Source of the DNA: Aquabacterium sp. A7-Y
GTDB taxonomy: Bacteria > Pseudomonadota > Gammaproteobacteria > Burkholderiales > Burkholderiaceae_C
Assembly: GCF_026153205.1 (NCBI RefSeq)
Contig: NZ_JAPFBW010000013.1
Location: forward strand, 62,001 to 126,000
DNA: 64,000 nucleotides
Reading direction: 5' to 3'
Program-made: the position numbers and the translations under genes
Notes under the pieces: generated by a model
Told to the model about the DNA's origin: nothing
The model's database searches: none
Seen by the model: only the letters and a program-made list of their open reading frames with translations
Part shown: in pieces, positions 1 to 13,715 of the stretch
Position numbering within the stretch: the stretch's first letter is position 1
Layout: every line of letters starts with the position of its first letter

Positions 1-482
1 CCTGCACAGTCGGAGGTTCGCAGCAGGAGCGTCGCAAGGCGATGTTCAATGCGATGAAAGTGCGCACAGCCGACGGCTCGTGCATGGTGGGCGAAACAAG
101 CGCGCAACTGAAGACGCAATTGCTCAAGCAAGGCAGGGCTGAACCGCAAGGCCTCGCGCAATGCCGCCGTCGGCAACTGCCACGCCGTTCCACCGCGCCG
201 CACGCGGGCGTCGAGAGGAGCCGCATCGAGGCCGAGGATCACCGTGGCTCCGTGCATCCCGCGGTTGCCCACCATGTCCAGTTCGAGGTCCTGCCGACCG
301 ATCGCGGAAGCGGCCAGGGAGATGACCGCCCCGGTCGGGAACAGCACGCGCTCGTACCGGTCACCCGCCCGCTCGAGAATGTCGCCGAAGTTCAACGACA
401 CCCGCTGCGCGGCAGCGAGCAGCCGGCGGTGTTCATCTCGAGGCAACTGCTCGATCAGGGCATTCGTGTCGTTCAGGAGCAT
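1..482 (-). CDS. Crp/Fnr-family cyclic-nucleotide-binding-type regulator, 3' end outside window
   Basis: The minus strand is open from an ATG at 482 to the window edge, giving at least 160 residues (start MLLNDTNALIEQLPRDEH). The pattern follows the cNMP-binding jelly roll of Crp/Fnr regulators: LNFGDILERAG, then VLFPTGAVISL, then MVGNRGMHG. The same landmarks occur in the regulator at 1702-2415 (LTLGEVLYESG, FFPTTSIVSLLYG, VVGNEGLVGIS), so the two are paralogues. No cysteine cluster for an iron-sulfur centre is visible. The C-terminal helix-turn-helix should lie beyond base 1 and cannot be checked. The gene diverges from 740-1021. Family assignment is fairly secure; ligand and targets are unknown. 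Confidence 0.72.
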   Translation of the reverse strand, partial: MLLNDTNALIEQLPRDEHRRLLAAAQRVSLNFGDILERAGDRYERVLFPTGAVISLAASAIGRQDLELDMVGNRGMHGATVILGLDAAPLDARVRRGGTAWQLPTAALREALRFSPALLEQLRLQLRACFAHHARAVGCAHFHRIEHRLATLLLRTSDCA

Positions 483-739
483 TGATCCATGTCCTTTCCC
501 CCGCGTGCTGTGCAGGGGTTTCAGCGGCGGCGCGTAGGAGACACGCCCGAGGCGGATTCATCCTGTGCGCAAGCGCTGACGGCGTCGGTGCGGTGGGCCA
601 CTCCCGTCGCGCGGTACCCGACGGGGATGTGCGGTAGCGAACAGACAGGCGACATGCAGGCGCGGAAGATGCAGGCATGCAACGACACCGGCTGCTCTTG
701 CAGCCTGCAAAGTCGTTTTCATACCCTACTGGAGAGAAC

Positions 740-1021
740 ATGAACGACTCGATCCGGCCGCCCCAAACCCGCGACCTTGAATTTCCCAACACCGCGACGG
801 ATCTCGATCCATCGAGCGCAGACGCCTCCCTTGACGCTGGCAGTCCGGGTTTGCACTCCCCAGCAGGCTCGCCGCTGCGCCGCTGGGAGAAGTCCGTCGC
901 CTCCGGTGCAAGAACCGCGGCACAAAACGTCGACAGCTATGTACATGTCTATCCATGGGGAGCACTGGCTGCGTCGGCGGTGATCGGCCTCGCTCTCGGC
1001 CTCCTGGTCTCGCGCGGCTGA
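740..1021 (+). CDS. Small DUF883 (ElaB/YqjD-like) membrane-anchored protein
   Basis: This 93-residue protein begins at an ATG preceded by GGAGAG at good spacing. An upstream in-frame start at 677 has no ribosome-binding site. The first 60 residues are polar and Pro/Ser/Asp-rich. The C-terminus has the DUF883 layout: VDSYVHVYPWGALAASAV, then a single hydrophobic helix (residues about 72-90) ending in LVSRG. In Escherichia coli the relatives ElaB and YqjD are inner-membrane proteins with a C-terminal anchor, and YqjD binds ribosomes in stationary phase. Here the N-terminal helical part is shorter than usual, so the match rests mainly on the C-terminal motif. It lies between two Crp-like regulators, which suggests stress or stationary-phase expression, but that is inference. 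Confidence 0.6.
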   Translation: MNDSIRPPQTRDLEFPNTATDLDPSSADASLDAGSPGLHSPAGSPLRRWEKSVASGARTAAQNVDSYVHVYPWGALAASAVIGLALGLLVSRG

Positions 1022-1171
1022 CGCCGCTGACCGGGTTCGAAGACCTCCCAACCGACATCGTTGCGGCGTTGTCCCGGGAGCGTCCCGGTCATGCCGCACG
1101 GGGCAGCGATCGTGGCGAAGGACAGGGTCGGTCCAGCCGCCCGCCTGCCGTGCTGCTGTCGAAAGGAGAAC

Positions 1172-1519
1172 ATGATGAAGAACACTCGAGAACGCAAACC
1201 CACGGTCCGGCCGTCGATGGTCGATGCCGAGGACAGGTTCATCTCTGAAGGTGGATCTCTCGGCCCGTACGACGGGGGTTCGTGCGACAGGCGAGGGCCG
1301 AGCAGCGCCCCCGGCCGGCTCTCAGACCTTACGCAGCGTGCAACCGCCGCCCCTGCCGCAAACGAGCCGAGCCCGCTTCAACTGCAACTGATGAGCGTGA
1401 TGGACGTGGATTTTCTCAACGGTGCTTACCAGCATAGCCAACAGCGCTTCTTGCGCCTGGAGGATGCGCTGAACCGTGCGGAACTGCTGCGCCGGTTCAA
1501 TCGCAAGGGCGGCGCATGA
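1172..1519 (+). CDS. Hypothetical protein, 115 residues
   Basis: The start is the first of two consecutive ATGs, preceded by GAAAGGAGAAC, a strong ribosome-binding site. Residues 1-60 are rich in Arg, Ser, Gly and Pro and look disordered. The C-terminal third is more regular and probably helical: LQLQLMSVMDVDFLNGAYQH, then RFLRLEDALNRAELLRRFNR. There is no signal peptide or membrane segment and I do not recognise a family. It lies in tandem with the DUF883-like gene and may share its transcript. The good ribosome-binding site and the patterned C-terminus favour a real gene. Confidence 0.5.
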   Translation: MMKNTRERKPTVRPSMVDAEDRFISEGGSLGPYDGGSCDRRGPSSAPGRLSDLTQRATAAPAANEPSPLQLQLMSVMDVDFLNGAYQHSQQRFLRLEDALNRAELLRRFNRKGGA

Positions 1520-1625
1520 CGGCACACAGCGAAGGGAGGCGAGACGCAAAGCCCGCCGCCGCCGCTTGACCACAGTGCATCCCGGGCCGTTCCCGCTCGG
1601 CACGTCCGTCGCAAGACGGCGCTCC

Positions 1626-1644
1626 TATACTCGTTCACACGAGT
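1626..1644 (+). promoter_or_regulatory. Candidate -10 box overlapping a palindrome upstream of the Crp-like gene
   Basis: TATACT at 1626-1631 is a good -10 match about 70 bases before the regulator start. The perfect inverted repeat ACTCGT-TCAC-ACGAGT (1629-1644) overlaps it, as an operator for an autoregulated repressor would. No convincing -35 box is seen at 16-18 bases upstream. Confidence 0.3.
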
Positions 1645-1701
1645 TCCCACGGGCGCCGCAACGGCGTCCGGCGGAGAGAGCGGTGGGAGTGCGCCGTCGT
1701 C

Positions 1702-2415
1702 ATGCAGCCGAATCCGAAGGATAACCACTTGCTCGCGGCGCTGCCGCTTGCCGAGTGGGAACGTTGGCAAAAAGCGTTGGAGCCCGTGCAGCTGACCTTG
1801 GGTGAAGTGCTCTACGAGTCCGGCGTGGCGTTGACGCAGGTCTTCTTTCCGACGACTTCGATCGTGTCGCTGCTCTACGGTTTCGAGGACGGTGCGTCGT
1901 CGGAGATAGCTGTGGTCGGCAACGAAGGACTCGTCGGCATCTCTCTTTTCATGGGGGGAGGTTCTACCCCGAGCCGAGCCGTCGTGCGAAACGCCGGCCA
2001 AGCGTTTCGTGTGCCCGCCACGTTTCTGAAGCAGGAGTTCAGCAGTTCCAGCCCTGTGCTTCACCTGCTGCTGCGCTACACCCAAGCGCTCATCACCCAG
2101 ATGACGCAGACCTCCGTATGCAACCGGCACCACTCGCTGGACCAGCAGTTGTGCCGTTGGTTGCTGCTCACGCTGGACCGGGTGCAAAGCAACGAGCTCG
2201 TCCTCACGCAGGAACTCATCGCCGGCATGCTGGGGGTGCGCCGCGAAGGCGTGTCCGAGGCCGCCGCGAACCTGCGCAAAGCCGGTCTGATCCGATACCG
2301 GCGGGGTCACATCACCGTGAGCGACAGGGCCGGTCTGGAACTGCGGACCTGCGAGTGCTATGCAGTGGTAAAGAAGGAGTACGAGCGCCTCCTCCCCCCG
2401 GGGACGGCTCGGTAG
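1702..2415 (+). CDS. Crp/Fnr-family transcriptional regulator
   Basis: This 237-residue protein has the two-domain Crp/Fnr layout. A cNMP-binding-type jelly roll covers residues about 25-115 (LTLGEVLYESG, VFFPTTSIVSLL, VVGNEGLVGIS), followed by a dimer helix. The winged helix-turn-helix covers about 168-206 (LTQELIAGMLGVRREGVSEA), where the recognition helix carries RREGVSEA. The length is normal for the family. No N-terminal cysteine set for a [4Fe-4S] cluster is present, so it is not a classical FNR. Its paralogue lies at 1-482 on the other strand. The palindrome at 1629-1644 is a candidate autoregulatory site. The ATG has only a weak ribosome-binding site. Effector and regulon are unknown. 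Confidence 0.85.
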   Translation: MQPNPKDNHLLAALPLAEWERWQKALEPVQLTLGEVLYESGVALTQVFFPTTSIVSLLYGFEDGASSEIAVVGNEGLVGISLFMGGGSTPSRAVVRNAGQAFRVPATFLKQEFSSSSPVLHLLLRYTQALITQMTQTSVCNRHHSLDQQLCRWLLLTLDRVQSNELVLTQELIAGMLGVRREGVSEAAANLRKAGLIRYRRGHITVSDRAGLELRTCECYAVVKKEYERLLPPGTAR

Positions 2416-2514
2416 CGCGGCTCGCTTCACAAGAGACGATATTGCCCATTCAGGGCAACCGGTCGCAACGAAGATCACCGAACCCGTTCATTTTCAACTT
2501 GATAGGACACCCCT

Positions 2515-3420
2515 ATGGTTCGTATCGAACTCGAAGTCGAGCTGACATATGACATCGGTGAGCAGGGCGCCGACTTCGTCTTCAACATCCATCCCGCACA
2601 CACGCACTGTCAAAAGGTCTCCTTGGAGCGCTTGCTTCTGAGCCAGCCTGTCTCACCCCAAGTGCAAACGGACCCGAATACCGGCAACAGGTATATGCGC
2701 CTGAGGGGCGGGCCGGGCGAACTGAGGATTCTCTACGCGGCAACGGTGGAATTGCTCCACCACCGATCAGAACCGGGCGAGCTGTCCGAGGTACCGATCC
2801 ACAGCCTTCCGCTCGAAGCCCTGAACTATATCTATCCGAGTCGCTATTGCGAATCGGACCGGCTGCTCAGGCTCGCGATGAACGAGTTCGGCCAACTGTG
2901 GCAGGGGCATTCCAGGGTACAGGCGATCGAGGAGTGGGTCCGGCGTCGAGTGACCTTCACATCAAACACCTCCAACTCCAACACCTCCGCCGTCGACACG
3001 CTGATCGAGCAGGTCGGGGTATGCCGCGATTTCGCTCACCTGATGATCGCGCTGTGTCGGGCGGTCAACATACCCGCGCGCTTTGCCACAGGCACGGACT
3101 ATGGCGCCGACATCGCGCTCGGGCCACCGGACTTCCATGCATACGTCGAGGTTTTCCTCGGCAATCGCTGGTACATCTTCGACCCGTCCGGCACCGCGGT
3201 TCCGATGGGCTTCGTCCGCTTCGGAACTGGCCGGGACGCGGCCGATGTGGCTTTCGCGACCATGTTCGGCTCTGTGGTGTCCTATGCTCCCGTCATACGA
3301 ACCGTGGCCTTGGAGGACCGGGAGGCTGGCGTCAGCCTCCCGCATCACTGCCTGCAGGCACTGTCCACGGACAGCGGCATGCCGTACGACGCGCAAGTCC
3401 AGGCACTTGGCCGGACCTGA
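2515..3420 (+). CDS. Transglutaminase-like cysteine protease/transglutaminase-fold protein
   Basis: This 301-residue protein starts at an ATG with GGA seven to ten bases upstream. Residues 1-115 form a beta-rich N-terminal domain of the type that precedes bacterial transglutaminase-like domains (FVFNIHPAHTHCQ, VPIHSLPLEALNYIYPSRYC). The catalytic core has the full triad: Cys170 in GVCRDFAHL, His208 in DFHAYVEVF and Asp223 in YIFDPSG. No signal peptide is seen, so it is probably cytoplasmic. Such proteins are thought to act as proteases or peptide-modifying enzymes, and substrates are mostly unknown. It lies about 100 bases after the Crp-like gene, and the small inverted repeat TTGCCC-ATTCA-GGGCAA (2442-2458) lies between them, so it may have its own promoter. 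Confidence 0.85.
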   Translation: MVRIELEVELTYDIGEQGADFVFNIHPAHTHCQKVSLERLLLSQPVSPQVQTDPNTGNRYMRLRGGPGELRILYAATVELLHHRSEPGELSEVPIHSLPLEALNYIYPSRYCESDRLLRLAMNEFGQLWQGHSRVQAIEEWVRRRVTFTSNTSNSNTSAVDTLIEQVGVCRDFAHLMIALCRAVNIPARFATGTDYGADIALGPPDFHAYVEVFLGNRWYIFDPSGTAVPMGFVRFGTGRDAADVAFATMFGSVVSYAPVIRTVALEDREAGVSLPHHCLQALSTDSGMPYDAQVQALGRT

Positions 3421-3757
3421 CGGTCCCGCCTCCTGCCTTACCAACAAGCAGGCATGCCCAACCGCACCGTTCTTCGGCGACTGAGTCGTGCACGCGAAGG
3501 CCAGCCAGCCGTCCAACCTTGCCAACACTCTCAATATTGCGTGATCCTGCTGCATGGCTGCATGGTGGCTGGTGGGGTCCCGAATGTATGTGCGGTACCG
3601 GTCAGATGGATCGCCGCGAATCGCCATTGGGCCGTCGCCCGTTCCAGCACGACCACTGAGAGGGCGTCGGACGACGCGGCGCCCCGTGCCGGCCGCCCTC
3701 GGATCTCCCGTGTGAGCACGAGGTCGTTTGTCAGAGCAACGGAGCCGCGTCGGCGTC
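3421..3757. other. 337-base gap with no supported gene
   Basis: The gap lies between the transglutaminase-like gene and the decayed monooxygenase. Both strands show short open frames with no ribosome-binding site or family-like pattern. I see no strong terminator or RNA gene. Confidence 0.5.
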
Positions 3758-4590
3758 TTATACCGCCATCGAGCAAGAGGCCGCTGCTTCGGCGAATGGC
3801 GCCGCTCGCGCCAGGTCGAAGGCCTCCGCCAGCAAGGCGTATGAACGGCGCCGGGCGGCCGGATCATGGGCACAGGTGTTGATCGCCAGCTCGCTCAGCT
3901 GCAAGCCCTCGGCCAGTGAGCGCAGGCGGTCCGCCACCTGCCGGGCCGCGCCGACGAAGGCGTGGCGCCGGGCCGCCTCGACACCGGGCAGCTCGGCCGC
4001 GTCGAAGCCTTCGGCGGCGACCCTGTCGAGCGGCAGCAGTGACCCGGTGTGCCACGCAGGGGGTTGATGCGCCACCGGTCGTAGCTCAGCGCGTGGTGGC
4101 GTGCCTCGGCTTCGGTGTCGGCCGCCGGGGCCCAGACACACACCGTCGCCTGCGGCTGCGGGTGCCGTGCGCTCGGCTGGTACAGCGAGCGATACAGGGA
4201 GAGCGCCTGCTCCACACCCCGCCCGTCATTGAAAAAGTAGGCGAAGGCATAGGGCAGGTCATGCCGGGCGCCGTGATCGGAACTGCCGAGCACCCACAGC
4301 TGCGGCACCCGCGCATCGCCGCTGTCCCGCGGCGGACGCTGGCGCGCCACGAGGCCGCGATGGGACTGGCCGGTCACCCACGCCTGCAGATCGAGCAACT
4401 GCTCGGGGTAGCGCTCGCTGGCCGTCAGTGCGTTGGGGTTCAGCGCGAGCGCCGTGCGCATGTCGCCGGCCGGTGCCCGGCCGACACGAGATCGATGCGG
4501 GCCGGCGCCGGCGCCGCGAAGTACGCGTGTCGCCTGACCAGCCCGCCGAACCGTATACCTCCCGGGTGAGCGCGGGCCTGGCCTGGTAAT
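3758..4590 (-). pseudogene. Decayed LLM-class (luciferase-like) flavin-dependent monooxygenase
   Basis: Pieces of an LLM-class, MsnO8-like flavin monooxygenase are spread over three minus-strand frames. From about 4555 one frame reads RIDLVS, where the family has RIDLGLGRAPG. The match then moves to another frame for GRAPAGDMRTAL, VPQLWVLGSSDHGA, LPYAFAYFFND and ALSLYRSLYQPS. Near 4060 it moves again for RHAFVGAARQVADRLRSLA, LSELAINTCAHDP and RRRSYALLAEAF. The first 90 or so residues, including the flavin-binding N-terminus, are missing, because the copy ends against the ssb terminator. At least two frameshifts and a 5' truncation make this a pseudogene. A sequencing error could explain one frameshift but not the missing N-terminus. 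Confidence 0.75.
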
Positions 4591-4593
4591 AGA

Positions 4594-4628
4594 AAAGGCT
4601 CCGCAAATCAAAGACTTGCGGAGCCTTT
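4594..4628 (-). terminator. Rho-independent terminator of ssb
   Basis: A perfect 13-base-pair inverted repeat (arms 4594-4606 and 4616-4628, 9-base loop) carries AAA/TTT at its ends. On the minus strand it lies just after the ssb stop and runs into TTTTCT. It could also stop plus-strand readthrough. Confidence 0.8.
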
Positions 4629-4653
4629 CAACAAAAAAACCAAATTTTCTGAT

Positions 4654-5187
4654 TTAGAACGGGATGTCGTCGTCCATGTCGTCGAAGCCGGTCGCAGCCT
4701 TCGGGGCCTGCTGGCGGGGTGCCGGGCGCGGGGCGGGCGCCGCGCGCTCGGGACGACCGCCAGCGCCGCCGCCCGTCTCGTCGCTGTCGCGATCGCGGCC
4801 GCGGCTGTAGCCACCGCCACCGCCGCCCATCTCGTCGCCGCCGCCCATGCCTTCGCGGCCACCCAGCAACTGCATCTGCTCGGCAATGATGTCGACGGTG
4901 TTGCGCTCGATGCCGTCCTTGTCGGTGTACTTGCCGTACTTCAGGCGGCCTTCGATGTAGACGGGACGGCCCTTCTTCAGGTACTCGCCGGCGATCTCGG
5001 CCAGGCGTTCATAGAAGGTGACCCGGTGCCATTGCGTCTCCTCGATGTTTTCGCCCGAGGAGCGGTCCTTGCGGCGGCTCGAGGTGGCGACGGAAACGTT
5101 GCAGATGGCCGTGCCGGTGGGCGTGTAGCGGACTTCGGGATCTCGGCCGCAATTGCCGATCAGGATGACTTTGTTGACAGAGGCCAT
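4654..5187 (-). CDS. ssb: Single-stranded DNA-binding protein SSB
   Basis: SSB coats single-stranded DNA during replication, recombination and repair and recruits partner proteins through its C-terminal tip. This 177-residue protein has the OB fold in residues 1-110 (start [20 protein letters not shown], then [21 protein letters not shown] and [13 protein letters not shown]). A disordered Gly/Arg/Pro/Ala-rich linker follows, and it ends in the canonical acidic tip DDDIPF. The length is usual for betaproteobacteria. The start has GGAGCC upstream. It is followed by a strong terminator. The position near uvrA, separated by an MFS exporter, matches the conserved Burkholderiales order, although recQ and two small genes have entered here. 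I found no LexA box. Confidence 0.97.
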   Translation of the reverse strand: MASVNKVILIGNCGRDPEVRYTPTGTAICNVSVATSSRRKDRSSGENIEETQWHRVTFYERLAEIAGEYLKKGRPVYIEGRLKYGKYTDKDGIERNTVDIIAEQMQLLGGREGMGGGDEMGGGGGGYSRGRDRDSDETGGGAGGRPERAAPAPRPAPRQQAPKAATGFDDMDDDIPF

Positions 5188-5309
5188 GGCTCGGCTCCTT
5201 GAGGTTCATTTCGGGCGGATCGGGCATTATCCCCGATGGCCCGGCGCTTGCTAGAAGATGCGGCGCCTGCGGCCTGCCCAGGCGCCCACAACCGCCCGGG
5301 ACGCCACAC

Positions 5310-6521
5310 TCAGCCCGACGCCTCGGCCTTGACCCGCTGGCGTGCCGGGGGCCGCATCGGCCAGGCCAGCACCAGCCACAGCGCGGCCAGCGCCGCGCAC
5401 ACCTGGAACACCGCCGAGTGGCCCCAGGCGCCGGCCAGCCGCCCGCCCAGCAGGCCGCCGGCGAACAGCCCGAGCGACTGGCTGGTATTGAAGACCCCCA
5501 GCGCCAGCCCCTTGGCCGCCGGCGGCGCCACGCGCGACACCAGCGAGGGCATGTTGGCTTCCAGCAGGTTGAAGCCGATGAAAAAGCAGACCATCAGCGC
5601 GATCAGCGCCGCCGGCTCGGTCCAGGTCCAGGCCAGCGCCGCCTGGCTCAGCGACAGCAGCGCCACGGCGCCGAGGAAGACGGCGCGCAGCTGCTGCCGC
5701 CGCTCGCTCCACAGCATCAGCGGCACCATGGCGGCGAGCGAGAGCACCACCACGCCGAGATAAAGCCAGCCGTGCTGGCGCACCGGCAGGCCGACATGCT
5801 CGACCAGCGCGATGGGCACGACGACGAACATCGCCATCTGCACCGTGTGCAGCAGGAACACGCCCAGGCTCAGGCGCGTCAGCTCGGGGTGCCGCAGCAC
5901 GGTGCGCCAGGCGGTCGCCAGTGGCGCCGCGGGGAGCTGCGGCGCGTCGGGCACCAGGCGCCACACCACCAGGCAGCCGGCCAGCGCCAGGACGCCGGTG
6001 AGCGAAAACAGGCCGGCCATGCCGATCACGGTGTAGAGCCAGGGCGCGAGTGCCAGCGACAGGGCGAAGGCCAGGCTGATCGAGCCGCCCACCATGGCCA
6101 TCGCCTTGGTGCGCACTTCGTCGCGCGTGCTGTCGGCGATGAAGGCGGTCACTGCGGCCGAGATGGCGCCGGCGCCCTGCAATGCCCGCCCGACGATGAC
6201 ACCCCAGAGGCTGTCGGACAGCGCGGCGACGAAGGAGCCGGCGGCGAAGATCAGCAGGCCGGTGATGATCACCGGCTTGCGGCCGTAGCGGTCGGACGCC
6301 CAGCCGTAGGCGATCTGCAGCACGCCCTGGGTCAGCCCGTAGATGCCGATCGCCAGGCCCACCAGCGCCATGCGTTCGCCGCCGGCCAGCTCACGGGCAT
6401 GCAGCGAGAACACCGGCAGGATCAGGAACAGCCCCAGCATGCGCAGCGCGAACAGCGCCGCCAGCCAGCCGCTGGCCCGGCGTTCCGCAGGGGTCATGCG
6501 CGGGGAGGACGATGGACTCAT
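5310..6521 (-). CDS. MFS transporter (drug-efflux type)
   Basis: This 402-residue inner-membrane protein has about twelve hydrophobic segments and the MFS signature between helices 2 and 3 ([13 protein letters not shown]). The first segment is [19 protein letters not shown]. An antiporter-type motif C lies near residue 145 ([19 protein letters not shown]). I chose the ATG at 6521 because residues before it (to 6587) are not family-like and lie in the divergent promoter region. MFS genes of this group sit between ssb and uvrA in many Burkholderiales and are usually annotated as drug exporters without a known substrate. Here the gene diverges from recQ, with a 147-base promoter gap. Confidence 0.88.
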   Translation of the reverse strand: MSPSSSPRMTPAERRASGWLAALFALRMLGLFLILPVFSLHARELAGGERMALVGLAIGIYGLTQGVLQIAYGWASDRYGRKPVIITGLLIFAAGSFVAALSDSLWGVIVGRALQGAGAISAAVTAFIADSTRDEVRTKAMAMVGGSISLAFALSLALAPWLYTVIGMAGLFSLTGVLALAGCLVVWRLVPDAPQLPAAPLATAWRTVLRHPELTRLSLGVFLLHTVQMAMFVVVPIALVEHVGLPVRQHGWLYLGVVVLSLAAMVPLMLWSERRQQLRAVFLGAVALLSLSQAALAWTWTEPAALIALMVCFFIGFNLLEANMPSLVSRVAPPAAKGLALGVFNTSQSLGLFAGGLLGGRLAGAWGHSAVFQVCAALAALWLVLAWPMRPPARQRVKAEASG

Positions 6522-6668
6522 GAACTCGTGTGGGCAAACCACTATTGTCGCCGAGCGTGCAAATGTCCCTTGGTCCCCATCCGCCACGCTCCACGACCCT
6601 GCGCGAGGTCGGGGCTCCTGCCGGCGGCGTTAGGATGCGGGTCGCGCGTCTTGCGCAAATCGCCGCCC

Positions 6669-8561
<1,893 letters not shown>

Positions 8562-8697
8562 AGCGGCGCGGCGGGCGCCGCCGCCTGGAGCCCAAGCTCG
8601 CCCGCTTGCCAAGCCCCCCTTCGGAGGGTGGAACCGCTCGGGCCCGGCTGTGTCAGAGTGCGGACGAGTCCATCCCAGGGGCCTGCAGTACACGACC

Positions 8698-9102
8698 ATG
8701 AGCTCATCCTATCTCGCCGCCATCCGCTTCCCTGACGGACACACGCTGTTCAGCGTGTTCGACGAGCACACGGGTCGCATCGAACCCTCCCTGGTGACGC
8801 AGCCGGGCGCCGGCGCGCCGCTGGACGCGTTGACCGACGGCGAGTACGAGCAGTGGACTCACCTCCAGCAGCGCGAGCACGGCTGCGACCCCGAGACCCG
8901 CATCCGGCGGCTGTTCATGACCGGCTCGCGCAGCCTGCTGGGCGCTATCGCCGAGCTGGCCGACAGCGCGGAGGACGTGGTGGTCGAGGTGCCGGCGCGG
9001 CGGCGCCGCTGGCGGTCGCGGGCGCACCGGCAAACGCAGCTGCTGCTGACCGAGCTGAACCCGCTCCCAGACGCGGAGGCCGATCCCGCGTCCGGCGGCT
9101 GA
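8698..9102 (+). CDS. Hypothetical protein, 134 residues
   Basis: The protein starts MSSSYLAAIRFPDGHTLFSV and has an N-terminal beta-rich stretch resembling a small binding module. A charged helical middle follows (GEYEQWTHLQQREHGCDPE), then an Arg-rich tail (ARRRRWRSRAHRQ). There is no signal peptide or membrane segment. It begins 136 bases after recQ, has no clear ribosome-binding site, and converges with the lipoprotein gene at 9161. I do not recognise the family. The basic tail might contact nucleic acid, but that is a guess. The sequence looks genuinely coding because the composition is balanced in this frame only. Confidence 0.55.
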   Translation: MSSSYLAAIRFPDGHTLFSVFDEHTGRIEPSLVTQPGAGAPLDALTDGEYEQWTHLQQREHGCDPETRIRRLFMTGSRSLLGAIAELADSAEDVVVEVPARRRRWRSRAHRQTQLLLTELNPLPDAEADPASGG

Positions 9103-9160
9103 GCGCCGCTCAACGCACCAGGCCAGATCCAATGTAGCGAGGCCCGGGGGCCGCCGCGCC

Positions 9161-9577
9161 TCAGGGCTGCACCCTGACCGCGACCCGCGGGCTCTCGCCG
9201 CGGTGGTCATGGCGGTCCCAGGCGTGCGCGACGTATTCGACCGAGCGGGCGGCGCTGACGCTGGGTGCGGTGACGTCGAGGCGGAAAGGCGCCTCCTCGT
9301 CCTCGCCCAGGCTTTCCAGCTCGTCGCCGTTGACACGGAAAAACTCGACCCGCTCGACCTCACCGCTGTCGTCGCTGGCCACCGCGCGCAGTGCCAGCAC
9401 GCCGCCCGAGGACACCGGGTCGGGCGAGGCGACCAGTTCCACGTCGGGGCCCTGGTCGTCGAACTCGTCGCCGACGCCGACATAAAAACCACCGCCGCAG
9501 CCGGCCACCACCGCCAGGAGCAGGGCCAGGGCCGCCGTTCGGGCCGGGGAGAGGAAAGGTCGGGTTGCAATCGCCAT
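9161..9577 (-). CDS. Lipoprotein with an Ig-like domain
   Basis: This 138-residue protein begins with a lipoprotein signal: basic start (MAIATRPFLSPARTAA), hydrophobic core and lipobox VVAGC at about residues 22-26. The mature part is one beta-sandwich: VELVASPDPVSSGGVLALRA, then VERVEFFRVNGDE, then PFRLDVTAP and YVAHAWDRHDHRGESPRVAV. This is the pattern of bacterial Ig-like domains that contribute to adhesion or extracellular scaffolds. It diverges from uvrA with only 87 bases between starts. The start is the only ATG that gives a signal peptide. Function is unknown. Confidence 0.65.
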   Translation of the reverse strand: MAIATRPFLSPARTAALALLLAVVAGCGGGFYVGVGDEFDDQGPDVELVASPDPVSSGGVLALRAVASDDSGEVERVEFFRVNGDELESLGEDEEAPFRLDVTAPSVSAARSVEYVAHAWDRHDHRGESPRVAVRVQP

Positions 9578-9664
9578 GCCGCATGCTAAGCGGGCGGGCC
9601 CCTGCCGGGCAAGCGCACAGCGGCACGGCCGCCCCACTGACAGCCTCTGACAGGCGGGCCCACT

Positions 9665-12643
<2,979 letters not shown>

Positions 12644-13022
12644 AGTCCTGTCTCAGGGCTTTTGTCCTATCGCATCGACGTCTCATGCGGGGAGTGATGT
12701 GCGTCGTTTTGAAACACCTCCCTCGAGAACTGGAACGACCGCTAAACTGCCGCCGCGTCCCTGCCCCCCCTCACCCCTCCCTCACTTTGGCGGGGACGAT
12801 TTTGCGGCTCGCCAGCGGCCTGGCTTTGCTGGTGCTGGCGAGCCTTCTCTTTGACGCGACCTCAGCGTCCCGTCCCAACCCACTCCCCCTCCTTCTGGCA
12901 CATCTGCAGCCTCAGTGACGCCGCCGCCGCACACCTCCATGCATGCGGAAAGGAAAACGCCGCAGCGCCTCCACGGTGTCTTCCCAAGGGCTAGACTGCG
13001 CCGCATTCCAAGGAGGACCCTC
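12644..13022. other. 379-base gap after uvrA
   Basis: There is no gene I can support. A 77-codon frame at 12685-12918 has no ribosome-binding site, and its hydrophobic stretch arises from Leu/Ala-rich GC codons. No clear uvrA terminator is visible. The last 20 bases hold the ribosome-binding site of the next gene. Confidence 0.45.
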
Positions 13023-13643
13023 GTGAGCCTGACCGTCGACTACTACTTCGCGCCGCAGTCCCCGTATGCCTACCTGGGCCACCAGCGCCTGCAAGACATC
13101 GCACGGGAGGCCGGCGCCCAGATCCGGGTCCTGCCGGTGGACCTGGGCGGCAAGGTGTTCGCCGTCTCGGGCGGCCTGCCGCTGTCCAAGCGCGCGCCGC
13201 AGCGCCAGGCCTACCGCCTGCTCGAACTGCGCCGCTGGAGCGAATTCCTGGGGCTGCCCATCAACTTGCAGCCGCGCTATTTCCCCGTGAACGGCGACGA
13301 GGCCGCCCGCCTGATCGTCGCGGTCGAGATGAAGGACGGCAGCGAGCCCGCGATGCGCCTGGCCGGCGCCGTGCAGCGTGCGGTCTGGGTGAACGAACTG
13401 AACATCGCCGACGAAGCGGTGCTCGCCGAGTTGGTGCGGCAGTGCGACCTGCCCGCCGCGCGGCTGGACGACTCCCACAGCCAGGCCGCCCATGAGCGGT
13501 ATGAAGCCAATACCGAAGGCGCCATCGCCGCCGGCGTGTTCGGCGCACCGAGTTTCGTCATCGAGGGCGAGCTGTTCTGGGGCCAGGACCGACTCGACTT
13601 CGTCGAACGCCGCCTGCGCGGTCAGGCGGCTTCCCGGCGCTGA
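13023..13643 (+). CDS. 2-hydroxychromene-2-carboxylate isomerase-like protein (DsbA superfamily)
   Basis: This 206-residue protein starts at a GTG with an excellent ribosome-binding site (AAGGAGGACCCTC). It has the thioredoxin-like fold of HCCA isomerase/NahD and kappa-class glutathione transferases. The N-terminus reads VDYYFAPQSPYAYLGHQ, with Ser where DsbA has its active cysteine. The C-terminal hallmark is GVFGAPSFVIEGELFWGQDR. NahD interconverts isomers in naphthalene degradation using glutathione. Most homologues lie outside such pathways and their substrates are unknown. No aromatic-degradation genes are adjacent, so I assign the family and not the pathway. The next operon starts 437 bases downstream. 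Confidence 0.85.
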   Translation: MSLTVDYYFAPQSPYAYLGHQRLQDIAREAGAQIRVLPVDLGGKVFAVSGGLPLSKRAPQRQAYRLLELRRWSEFLGLPINLQPRYFPVNGDEAARLIVAVEMKDGSEPAMRLAGAVQRAVWVNELNIADEAVLAELVRQCDLPAARLDDSHSQAAHERYEANTEGAIAAGVFGAPSFVIEGELFWGQDRLDFVERRLRGQAASRR

Positions 13644-13715
13644 AGCCGCCCCGCAGGCGGCCGCCTGTCCGCTCGGGCAGGTGTCCGGCTCAAAGACATT
13701 CCTCCGCGGAAACCC

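Noticed and set aside
2962-3873. 304-codon minus-strand frame opposite the transglutaminase-like gene
   Set aside because: No family pattern, and the plus-strand gene has an intact catalytic triad.
5199-6668. 490-codon open extension upstream of recQ on the plus strand
   Set aside because: It is antisense to the MFS gene, His/Gln/Arg-rich, and RecQ family homology begins only at 6669.
9578-9664. LexA (SOS) box before uvrA and at ssb
   Set aside because: No CTGT-N8-ACAG is present. The CTGACAG direct repeat at 9637-9653 does not match.
12685-12918. 77-codon frame after uvrA with a hydrophobic stretch
   Set aside because: No ribosome-binding site and no family pattern; the hydrophobicity comes from runs of GC-rich Leu and Ala codons.
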